Origin: Todiramphus chloris collaris
Lineage: Eukaryota; Chordata; Aves; Coraciiformes; Alcedinidae
DNA length: 64,000 bases
Direction of reading: 5' to 3'
NCBI GenBank assembly: GCA_025345505.1
Contig: JANVCC010000270.1
Location: 8,900,814-8,964,813 of the forward strand
Shown here: in pieces, positions 1 to 12,400 of the stretch
Numbering within the stretch: the stretch's first letter is position 1
Layout: each line of letters opens with the position of its first letter
Made by a program: the position numbers and the translations under genes
Notes under the pieces: generated by a model
What the model was told of the DNA's origin: nothing
Database searches by the model: none
What the model saw: the letters and a program-made list of their open reading frames with translations, nothing else

Positions 1-344
1 ACAAGATTTTGCAGTTTTTGGGAATCTCTTTTGTACTGGGAATGCAAATGTTGCAACTAGAATTATATATACCTCCTGCCTCTTCCTTTCTTCAGCCACA
101 CAGTGAACCACATTGGAGAACTGATCTAGCTGGAGAAAAGATTACTTCTCTGATGATTAATTCAGCTTCTAGTTCAGTGCATGCCTGTATGAACAGCTAA
201 ACCTGAACTGCTTTAACTGACAGGGAAAAACAAAGCATCTCGTTCAATATTAAACAATAACCCCAAAAAACCAAAAAAGACCCCAGACACAGGTCCACTC
301 TACTTCTTATGAACTTGTGACATTTCTGGGCATCAAGGACACAC
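1..344. other. BRD9 intron 12 (partial)
   Basis: AT-rich intron sequence with no recognised exon or repeat. The short open frame at 9-200 has no coding support. Confidence 0.7.
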
Positions 345-456
345 CTGCTTTAGTTGATAAACAGTTTTGGAATGATCTCCACTAGTGATCTGGTCCAGAA
401 GATCATCTACTAATTTCTTGCTGTAATTTCCAGTGTCCTTCACAAATTCTTGTAAG
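345..456 (-). CDS. BRD9: BRD9 coding exon 12 (last one inside the window)
   Basis: 112 nt. Encodes [20 protein letters not shown] then [18 protein letters not shown]. Donor GTGTGT. The next exon, expected to start like RRNVP in human, is not in bases 1-344, so the gene continues past the left edge. Confidence 0.95.
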
Positions 457-3400
457 CTAGTAAGAATGGAGATACAAGCATTACAGAAAATAGTTACTTT
501 AGTAAAAAAAAAAATGTTTCAACTTACAATATGTTTTTTCTCAGCTACATCTACTACACCTGCATAGTCCATATTCTCTTACACTTGAGAAAAGCAATTA
601 AGGCCTTCAAGACAGGATATTTTTTTTGTTTTGTTGGTTGGGTTTCTTTTTAAAATGGAAATAAATGTATGTGAAAACTTGTTTTGCCTAACTACCAGCA
701 AATTAACACCCAAACTATCATTGGCAGGGGCTTAAAAAACCAAACACCAAGAGATAAAGAAAACAAACTTGTGATTAATGAAAGGTAGTTTAAGTTCTGT
801 AGTGCTTTACCTTTTAAAGTCAGTTTTAGAAGGTGGTATCAGGACTTGAAAGCTCCTAGTTGACACTTCAAGTCTGAACTGCTTTTCATAAAATTGCTAT
901 GATGAGTTAGACCAAGTAAGGGAGCACTTACCTTAAGGCACACTGTATCCCAGTTTCATCACCGTACGCTGAGTACAGGAGTTCCATTTCATCCGATTTC
1001 AAATCATGAAATATAGAGTTGTTTTGCATGGAAGGTGCTGTACTAGCACTTGTAAGAAAGGTTACTAGACAGACAGAAGAAAGAGATGGCTAAGGATGAA
1101 TTCAAGTGTGAAAGATGACCTGTAAGGGCTGGGTGGTGAGGGGTTGGGCAGGCAGGGAAGATTTTGGTTTTTTCCTCCAGCTGAAATCAAGAGCAGTATC
1201 TCAAGGACATTTCCAGACTCTAGAATCACAGCAAATATTTTAACCATATAAACAAACTCACACTGCTGGAAAATCAAAGAAGTTAACCACTCCACTACCT
1301 CAACAGAAGATTCAATCTCCCTGCCTCCTTTTATATTTCTGCTTTTTGCGTGTGTCTGCTTTACTGCTGTTTGCCAGTCAGCTTCTGGAGAGCAGATTAG
1401 AAACTTAAATATGTCAAGAACACCAGAATAAAAATCCAGAGTTTGTGAAATCCTTGTCACATCATAGAATGTTACGGGTTGGAAGGACCTATAGAGACCA
1501 TCTAGTCCAACTTCCCTGTCAAAGCACAATCATAGAATCAAAGAATTGTCAGGGTTGGAAGGACCTTAAAGCTCATCCAGTTCCAACCCCCTGCCATGGG
1601 CAGGGACACCTCCCACTAGAGCAGGTTGCTCACAGCCCCATCCAGCCTGGGCTGAAACACTTCCAAGGATGGGGCTTCCACCACCTCTCTGGGCAACCAG
1701 TGCCAGTGTCTCACCACCCTCCTGGGGAAGAAATTCTTCCTACTGTCCAACCTGAATCGACCCATCTCTAGTTTTAATCCATTCCCTCCAGTCCCATCCC
1801 TGCCCCACAGCCTAACAAGCCCCATCTCAGCTTTTTTATAGCCCCCTTCAGATACTGGAAGGCCACAATAAGGTCTCCCCACAGCCTTCTCCTAGGGCAG
1901 ATCACACAGGAGTGTCCTTCTATATCTGTGCCCTTATCCATATCAATATTTCTGTGTTTGGTTTTTTTTTCCTGTGGAATGCCTTTATTACCCCTTTTGT
2001 AGAAACTAAGGTATTTCATTAAAAAAACAAAAAAATGTCACTTTTGCTAGAAAGCACTTGCAAGTCAGAAACTCAGGTCTTAAATATGACTTTTTCTGCA
2101 GCTAAGCCAACTATTTTAGGGTACAGAATCTGAAAAATGTGGTGCTGCACTTCATATTAACATAGTCATATAGAATCAGAACCATTTAGGTTGGAAAAGA
2201 CCCTTGGGATCTTCGTGTCCAAAATGCATCATACAAAGTCATATCATAAAAAAATGCAAATGACCAAAAAGAGGTTTTTTTCCTCAATTCTAATCACAGC
2301 TGCTGAGGAAAAATCACCTCCTCCGGAGAACATGGGAGTACCATTATTGGAATGCTTCCAGTGTGGCTACAACACTGAGGCAAAACCTTAAGCCATAAAC
2401 TCACAATTAAGTTATGCTTAATAAACAAACACATCAATTTCATTAACATTACATTCTGCTGTAAATGGACTAATGATTTATCATACAAATAACCAAGTGA
2501 ACTTTCATTTGGAGACAGATATAATCTGAAATTACTTTCTATCAAGAAATTGTTCAGACAGTTAAACACAAATGAAGAACATGTTCTTTCACGTTTACCT
2601 TTATTTCTTCGTTCATCTTTAAAGCCCAGTGTAGTGAAGCCAGGTAATAATTTGCTTGAGAGTGAACTCAGATCCACTGGGTAAGTCTCTTCCTCTAATA
2701 ATTTGATTTAAAAGAATAATTTTTAGAAGAGCATTTTATGTTCAGATTTTTAAGGTGAATCTACATAGATTTTGCTATTTTAAAGAGCTACAGTTACCAT
2801 AAAAGCTAAATGTCTTTTAAAATGTACATTTTTATTAAGAAGTGTAATTCAGGTTCTCTATTTGAATTTCAAATACATGCTGTAAACTCTTCCATCTCTT
2901 ATTCACAAGATCAGTGGCTTACTTAGTTATTTCACCCTCAAAGCATACAGCAGCATCTGAATTTTTTTTTACTAGTTGATTCTAATGTTTATGAAGTGAT
3001 AGAAGCAATTTCTTATGTTGACTAAGGGGTAGTTTGTCTACAGAAACACACATCAAATAAAAAACCTTGTTAAGAAAATTAACATTATGTCTATAGCAAT
3101 ATTTTGTTCTAAAGTTCTGAGAACCACTTCATTAAAATGGCTCAAATTATTTGGAATATGCTTTTAAACTCAGAAACAATTCCAACATTTAGGACACTCC
3201 CAGTTACTTCAAATCTCCCTGGCTATTATGGAATCTAATGGCAATTATGCTCAATTACTGAAAAACAGAAAGCAAGTTTATCCCTAGATATCTCTAGATA
3301 AATTCCCTAGAAATTTACTGGGGGGGGGGGAAAATCTACCACAAAAATTCAGTTTATAATATTAGCTGTAAAATCTGTATAACTACTATTAACTATACAA

Positions 3401-6400
3401 TCAAAAAAGATTTTGGAGAACAGAAACATCAAAAATGAAATCTATGGCACAGAAATCTATGGCACACAGTGAAAGTTTGCTCTGCTCACATTACCATCAT
3501 AGTCTAAATTTTCAGTGGTGTGATTTCAGAGGTATTTAAATCACACTAATTTTAGTACTTATTTTTTTCAGAAATAGGTAAGGGCATGATGGCAGCCAAA
3601 ATGCTCAATATCACTGCACAAAAAATTACTACCATATGAAAAGGAATTTAAACAGTAAGACAGCTCCAGGCTTGTATCTCCCAACCAAAAAAAAAAAAAA
3701 AAATTAAAAAGAAACGTGACTGGTCAAAAGGGTTTGTGCATTCATCAATGCAACAACAGGTAAGCTGTGAATGAATTCCAATCCTAAAATGTGCAGAGAA
3801 GGAAGTGCTAAATTAACGTGACATACACCAGCATAAAGACTATGACATTTCATTCATTACAAGCTTTCAAAGCTTCTGCTTTTCGAGCTCAAAACTAAAA
3901 CAAGTGGAAAGCATAAGACTAAATAATGTAGAGTAGTAACACAAAAATCGACAGAAAAGTTTAACAAACTAAAGGAAAACAATTAAGAAAAACCTAATCA
4001 ACTTAAATCTAAAATTTAGCTATTAGATAAGGAAACAAAAAGGTAAAAAATGATTACGGATTTGCACCTGTGCATTGCACATTTATATAGGATTACACCA
4101 CTTAGACATCTGTCTATTAGATTTTAACACTGCAGGGTACTCGGAGCAAAAGTCTGTCTTCCAAGTTCTCTATAAAGTTTTAGCAGTGTGTAAGTGCTTA
4201 TAAATAGATGTTACTTTACCTTCTTACTGTTCAGAAAGTGAAACAGAGCATTTGAAGAGTGAAAATTTAAAAGGTGAACATCTTATGTTGGAAATACTAC
4301 ATATAGCTGCTAGGGAAAATGGTTTGGGGAATAATTCTTATAACAAAACCACTCCTCTATAGTAGAGGGGATCTGTATATACAGTTAAGACTCCAAAATC
4401 TGCTACAACATTCAACATTAGAAAGGTGTGCCTCAGATTACAGTGTTTACCTTCTGCTTCTGGGTCGGATGAATTTACTACACTAAATAATAAAGTTCCA
4501 TCTCCATTTTTTTTCAGATATCCAATCTGCAAATAGAATCACAAAGATACAGAAGCAATGATTAAAACAGTCCAAACTCAAAGAAAGAATTGCTTAGTTA
4601 AACAGAAAACTATAAAAAGGCATTTTTTGCTGTAATTCTGATCCTGCACTCTGGTATTCCCTTTTTAATAAGGAGAATCTTGTGTCACTATTTATCACTA
4701 CCTAACAAATGCTTCAGAACAGAAGACTTAGGAATAAAAGTTCATATGTCATCGATACAACTCCATATTCATCTTCCTAAATCAGATATACAGTTTGCAT
4801 GCATCCAAGTGAAAACCAATTTCATTATAATTAGCACAGAGCCTGAACACACTTTCTTTTTAGAAGCAGAACTGTAACTCCTATCCACAATCTACCTCAG
4901 TGTTGTGTTGTCAAATCTAGACTGAACTGCTTGTTTTCCCATCTCACCCACAGCTTTAATGAGAAGTACCTCAATGAGCACACTGTCAAATTCTTGAAGA
5001 GGAAGAAGTGCTGTGACAGACCTATCAGAGCACGCAAACACAATGCTAAAAAGACAGCTGGAGATGTGAAAGACAACAGGACCCTGGCATTTGTAAAGAT
5101 AGAGCCAGAACTGATGCAACCAACTAAGCTGATGTCAGAAACTACATATGAATCGCACAAAAAAACTCATTAAACCCACAAAATTAAAACCATACTCTCC
5201 CTAAGGAATACTAACGATTATTTCCAAGTAAATTGAACAATAAATCTCTCCTGTATTTTGGGTTTTTATCCCACATCCTTCATAGGAAGTTTAAAACTCT
5301 CTCCAAACGTAAGGCCAAATCTTATGTTGGCATATAATAAAAACAGAGGTGACAAATGCTGGGAAGAGCACTGTTGACAGGAACAATACCTTCAAAGGAC
5401 AGCAAAAGTTAATAGCTATATTCACTGGGATCTGCAGTGGGTTTTCTAGCTAACAGCCTAGACAATTAGGAGCTGCACACCTAGAACAACTCTTGAACAC
5501 TTCAAAACTGACTGCTTTCACCTTAAAGGCCTTTTCAGTTAAGCTAGCAATTAGCAGAAGTCTGGCATTGCTTTAAAGGCTTCTTTAAAAGCCACTCTTG
5601 CTTTGGAGATAGTCTTCAAATTATCCAAAGAAACAGAAATACACTGAAGAACCTAAATCTTCTCCCACTTCTCTGAGGCTTTACTTTCTAATCCAGTTGA
5701 GCCTAAGGTGACTGCATAACAAGGGCCACTGTCCAAAAAAAAGACATTTACATTTGAAGACACAACTTCTACCACTAATGCTTCAAAGCAAACATTTCTT
5801 CTGCAACAACTGTTAAAAACAACAGGTGGAAAATGCAGGATGTACAGCATCCCAATTCTTTTTTCAACTGCAGTGGTCATTAGAGTATGTGGCAGAATGA
5901 GACATGAGGACTAAGAGCAACAGTGGTAATAAGACTGAAGATCTTGCAATGGAAACAGTAAACCATTTTCCCATAGCTAAGAAAAACACAGCCCATTAAC
6001 AAACTCTGCTGGGAAAACTGCACTAACAATATCACCAAGCTTCTCCTTCTGACTCCTGGAGCAGTACAAAGAAACCCCAGAATCATATTCAAGATGATCA
6101 AATCTGTGGTTAGCACTGTCCAAAATTCAAACACGGACAAAGTACTGCTGTCTTTAGTATTCTGTACTCACACAAGGATATGGTATAGCTGATGGCTACT
6201 ACTTGTAGTAGTACGAAACAAGAGGTTCTGGACTTCTCACTGAAAACAGTAATTTAACACACAGAAAGTCCTGAATTCCTTGGTGGGGCTGTGTAAATCC
6301 TTACTATTAATACTGCAACCTGTGACAAAGTTTGCTTTTTCTGCAGCTGCAACAATAAGAAGAGTGGGATGCTATTTTAATCACTTTCAGTGCTAAGTGT

Positions 6401-9400
6401 TGCAATTAAGGAAGCCAGATTCAAGACTGAGCAACATTTCCCCATTTTCTGCAAGAGAATTTTCTTAACATGTTCAATACACAATATAACTTGAGATCCA
6501 GTTAGGACAACCCACAATGGGAACTAAACAATAGATGCTAGTGATATTGCACACAGAGCACACATCCTAGATGTTAAGTCTCAGAAGAGGTAACAGCACA
6601 GCCTCTTTCTGAGGATGAAACAAAGCATTCCACAGTCAGGCACAAAGTGGAACAGTGAACTTTGCTGTGCAGTAGACCTTGCTGTTGGGTAGATATCGAT
6701 TGATCCTATCCCGAGCTTCATCTGCTGCATGTTCCACTAGTGCCAGGACGTGTTCTTCAGCAGTGCTATCTGTCAGGCTGCAGGCATTTCCCTCAGGTTC
6801 AAATATGCAACTAAAAAAAGAGAAGAGAAGTAGCTGTAGAAACTAAAAGCTAAAACAAAACAAAAGGGCTCAGTTCTGGGTTTGCTAAATAGAACAATCA
6901 GTCCCGCTCTTCCCTCACTGTCAGTCTACTTCAGCACTGAAGTGGAATTACAATCATATTATGAAACTCAGCAGAAGCTGAGAACTACCAAACTACTAGA
7001 CTTCAACAGTTTGTTTCTGTACCTTGATGAAAATAAAGGAAGTATTACAAAGCAGAGACTGGGAGTAAAATTGCATTAATCCAAGGTGAATACTGTATGT
7101 GCCCTTAGTCTCCCACATGCATGAATACACTATTTTCAGAAATTCCAAACATAAAGATGCAGAAAATAAATTACCCGATGAGGGAATGGAGACTCTGTAA
7201 CACTAATCCAAGGGAACAACAACAACTCAAAAAGCTGCATTTATGAGGATTATGTCATTTAGTCGCCTGTAAAAGTAGGAGAGTGCTCCCAGTCTAACAG
7301 GGAGACCCTTTAAGTCCTGTATTTGTTAATATTGGCAATTAGTATTCCTAATAAGTATCTATTAAACCATTGCTTCTCATCAAAATTAGAATTTAACATT
7401 TACCTTTCAACAGATCCTTTTTCATTAAAACATCAAAACGATAAAAAAGTAACAGATAAACATACCTAAGATGGAACAGGACATAGCTTAGCTACTATAT
7501 AAAATCAGAGAAAGGTAGTATAAGGGGAAGCTTGAAGATATCAGGAGGATACGGCAGTCTTCATTAATTATACAATAAACTTGGTACATCAAAATCTTTC
7601 AGGGAATTATACGGACATTAGACACTAGGGCCAAACACCTTAGGTACTGGGTAGAGCATCTCCTCACACCAAATCCATTTTTCTCTCCTGGGGTATCTTC
7701 TTCCATTTGCTTAGCTAAGAATTTCTCTCTGTATAAAGATTCAGATCCGATACACAAGAAAGTTTTGCTATTAAAGACAACAAAAAGATCACAGGATCAT
7801 TCTATTATGAGACAAAAGTGTTACATGGTTTTTGTTTCATTGTAAGTTTAAGAAAGGGAGTACACAGCAGGAAACTCCTCGGCAATTGGCACTTTCTATC
7901 ACACTCTACAGGATACTCAGTGGACAAAAATTCTAAGAGAACCTTCAGAAGGTTGCAACACCCTGACCAAACTTTCAAACACTGCTGAGATATTAGCATG
8001 TCCAAGTGATCAAGTCACTCTTTAAAGTACTGTACAGAGGTCTGAACAGCTTTAGCACTTTGCAAACATTAACCAGTTCTTTCTCCATTTTCAACTGTGA
8101 AATACAAAGGCACATATATATGCTATGAGGTTTGATTCTTCCCTTAAAGCTCTTATTGCACATTAAAAAAAGTAATATGTATCCTACTGATGTCAAAATA
8201 CAAGCGTTTAAAAGGTCAGATTAATTAGAAAAAAACAAATTAATTCTGACTACTAAAGTTACATTAACACTGAAAACAACAGGAAAGTAAATTTACACTG
8301 CAGCCGATTGCAAAGAAACTGGCATCAGGATAAAATTAAAGGTCACCTATCTTTTACTACCTGGATTGTATGTTAAGGTAGGTATTTGAGACAGAGCAGT
8401 GCTACATTGCTTGGCAGTCTCAGTTTCTTGCTCTGTTAGCTATCTGTATTTGAAGATGAGCACACGGAAAGTGGTGAAGGACAGTTACTCCTGTAATGGA
8501 CTTCAGGTAAGAATTAATCAGAAGAGAAAAATCTATTATTCTGGGCACCACACAAAACAAATCATCATATCTTTTTAAAACAAACCAAACCCCAAACGAC
8601 CTCCCCCCAAATCAAGTCTTGTTTACAGAAAGGTATTTCCAGCTAATTCCTATAACACAATCCCTTAAACAAAGAACAAACCACACTCTGGTAATTCTTC
8701 ATAACCCAGCAAGAGATACGTTTCTCTGTGCTGACATTAGAATAGCTGTATCCAAAAACATTGTTGATTTTTCAAGTTATTTCTGAAGAGACATGAGGCA
8801 GTCTCCTATTTCCACTAAACAGCTACATTAAAATACTATTTCTTCCATCAGGCATTAACCAGGATCACAAACATGCCTGAAGTGTAACAAAAGCCACGTG
8901 GCTGATTGGAAATCTACAGTTCACTTTTAACAAAAGTGAGAAAGCATGAATTTGAAATAACAAGTCACATTTGACTTCTTTTTTTCTCCACTTTGTACAT
9001 TTAAGAAGCCTGCAGAACATCTACATGAGCGGATTATTGAGGACACAACCAGTAAAGCTGTCACAGGTTTGGTTTGTTTCATTCAATTCCAGTTGATATA
9101 ATGCTCTATAATTTAAATTCAACAGCTATCCTAGGATGTCTATGTAAGAACACTGAACAACATAATTTGCTTGTAAATCAGTTTCTGCTAAAATCTCCTC
9201 ATAGATAGAAAATAAACCCCTTCAATTTTACTAAAATCGGATTTTAGCTATAAAAACACAGCTTTGTGACATGGACATGCCTATTAGCTGGAAAATAATT
9301 ATAGCACTAGCATCATATTTTACAAAGAAGCTTAACAAGATTTCATTGGGAAGATGTATCCTCTGTTCCAGAAATAAACTCCTGTAACTCTATATCCTGC

Positions 9401-12400
9401 CAGGTAAGACTAAAGTTAAACAAAAACATTGATTGATCTGGGGACACTTTTTCCACCCAGAAAGATCACATTTAGATTTTGATACAGGCAATCATTTTAG
9501 GGAAGAGGAGTTAAAAACAATCAAACAAACAATAAAAACAAAACAAACAAAAAAAACCCAAACAAAACCCAAAACAAAAGTATGAAATGCAAAAGGTATT
9601 TGTGGCAATGTTAAAAATAAAAGAACATTTCCAACCATCATGAGGAGAAACAACTCATTACTTAATATAGATATAAATGAAAATAAAAATATCTATACAG
9701 TAAGTGTTTAAAAGAATATGCAGTCATTCTTTGAATTGTTTGTTTCAAGTTGGGAATCACTGGGTTATTAAACTAGCTCTATAAATAAACAAATAAATAA
9801 AATTGCCCATTTATCCTACAGACCACAAGGAGAAGGCTGAAAGGAATTGGTTTTTACCTCGATTCTTTGCTGTTAATATTACAAAAGCTGCAACAAACCA
9901 GTAAGCATGCCCATTAAAACCTTTACCTAATAACTTCTTTATTTTGCTTTTTAGATTTCTTGGTAGTCTCTGCTTGTACAGGAACAACTTCAGGGACAGG
10001 TTCCTCAACTGCTGTGTCTTCATCACCCAAAAGAGCTGCCTGCTGAGAAAAATCCATGTCCTGCATAAACGACATGCTGCGCTTCAAAGCTAACAGCCGT
10101 TCCTAGAATCAGAAAGGACAGAGTGGCAGGGACTTAACCTTTCCCTCATAGCCAAGATGCTATGATAATGGGATGGGATGGGAATGGCCATGGCCTTATT
10201 TTGTTCTTAATGCCTCATTTCCAATGGTGATGCAACATGATTTGGTCATGGTAGCATGGCATCAGAATTTCTGCAGCCCAACTATCAAAAGAGAAACAAA
10301 CAAACAAACAACTGCATATGCAAAGACAACTGACTACTTTACACAAAACTTACCATAACTGCAACACATACACAAACACACACACAGAGGAGCTCAAAGT
10401 ACCTTCATTTTACAAGTCAACAACTGTATTTGAGTAAAACGTGTGTCTGCACGCGCACATCTGTGAAATCCCTGAAACCTCCCCCCCACACCCACCACTT
10501 TCAAAGAAGAAAAGCTTTTTTCCTTGTTCATGCAGACATAAAACTTAAATGAGATCTTGTTTACACAGTGTCAGCCAGAAGCAATGTTTTACAGTTGAGC
10601 TGTGTAATACATGTGGATCATAATTGCTTCCACTGAGGTCAGCGGAAGAAGCTCCTACAGACTGCAGTGATGCAGGTGAGGCTGAGAAATAAGGGTGTAC
10701 TATAACAAGAATACTATCAAACCCTTAAATGCAGCAGCACTACCAAGCATTGCTTAATCAAAATCATAGATGGGTAACATTTATCATTGTTATTAATTAT
10801 GTTCCTTTTAGATAGGATTAAAACCCCCAAAGAGTTCTGCTTTTTGTTTTTAATAGGTCTCTTACTTTGCTCATCATCTTAAAGCCTGTGTGCAGTATCT
10901 TCTTGGCTAGCTTGTAGTAAACTGTATCTGGTCTGTTGTAAGTCATTGCATTATCACACATCAGTTTAAAATCTGCCTGTAAAATACAAAACAAAAGAAC
11001 TGTTTAGATTTCAACCTGCCTTGTAAAATGACTGGAAGATACCATTCCATCACGGCATCTCTGTGCAGAACATTGTAATACTTTCACAGCAGCAGGCTCA
11101 TGGAGCAAATGAAAGCCAAAAGGCATCTCAGAATTGAAAGGGTTTGAGACATTTTCACTTCTACAAGATGCTCAGTTTTCTTTGGAATTGGCTTTTTGTT
11201 TATAAGAAACCCCCCTTCCTTGAACGTCACATGAATGCCACATTTCCTCCCTGTGCAAACAGAACAAACAGCAGAGGTGGACAAATTGAGAGGACTGAGG
11301 CACCGAAGCAAGTACTTTTTTGGTGTTTTTCCCACCTTCTAAATCAGAATAGACTGGAGAAATACAATGACATCATAAAGATGCAAAGCCTCTTGCATGT
11401 AATTTTAATTTGCTTCTTTAGTCACTTGCACTAAAACATAAAAAAAGAAAACTTCCAAGCATAAGGTACAGCCTTCTAGAAGCTAATCACGTGCAACAAA
11501 AGAACAGGAGAGACAGCCCTGATTCTGTCTTCTCCTTTGAATGGTTATCTGGCATACATAATTTCAAGTAATTTTTGCTGACACACGTTCCCAAAACGAA
11601 GGCACAACATACTCCACTGTAAAACAAAACAAAAAATGAATCAAAATTTTGCAGATTGCAAAAGGTTTTCCTAGGGTGCCTTTTTTCTAGTCACATGCCA
11701 CTGATCTGTAGAGTGAAGCACAAAAAGCATTATTAGAAGCTCTACGAAACATTGAATTCAGAAGATATTATCGTATGCCTCTGGAAAGTTCTCAAGTTGG
11801 CAAATCAATAACCAATAATCACGCAGTGCTCTTTCCAGGCACTTCACAAATTCGATCGTAATGAAGTAAAGTGGCACCCAATTTAAGAATATCTTCTCCT
11901 CTTTTAACAACTTATCAGTATTTGGACAATGACTGTTCAGGCAATTAGGTTTCGTTTCTTCTGTAGACACACACACAAAGATTTTTTGTGCACCAGTCCA
12001 CTATGTTTGGTGATCACTTGATTTTGTGCAAAAAGAATGGTATGCTTTCTGAAAAGTGAACCCATTTTGTTTACAGCCCAGTTGAACAGATTTGCTAGAA
12101 CAGACAAAGATTACTGGAGGTCAATAATGTGGTCAGACAACAAAGTCTTTCTAAAGACTTTCACAGAATCACTCAGGTTGGAAAAGCCCCTTGGGATCAC
12201 CGTGTCCAACCATCAGCCCTGCTCTACAAGTTCACCCCTAGACCACGTCCCCCAGCACCACATCCAAGCGATGTTCAAACACATCCAGGGATGGCCACTC
12301 ACCCCCCTCCCTGGGCAGCCCATTCCAATATCTCACTACCCTTTCCGTGAAGAATTTTTTCCTAGTGTCTGCTCTAAACCTACCTTGTTTCATCTTGAGG

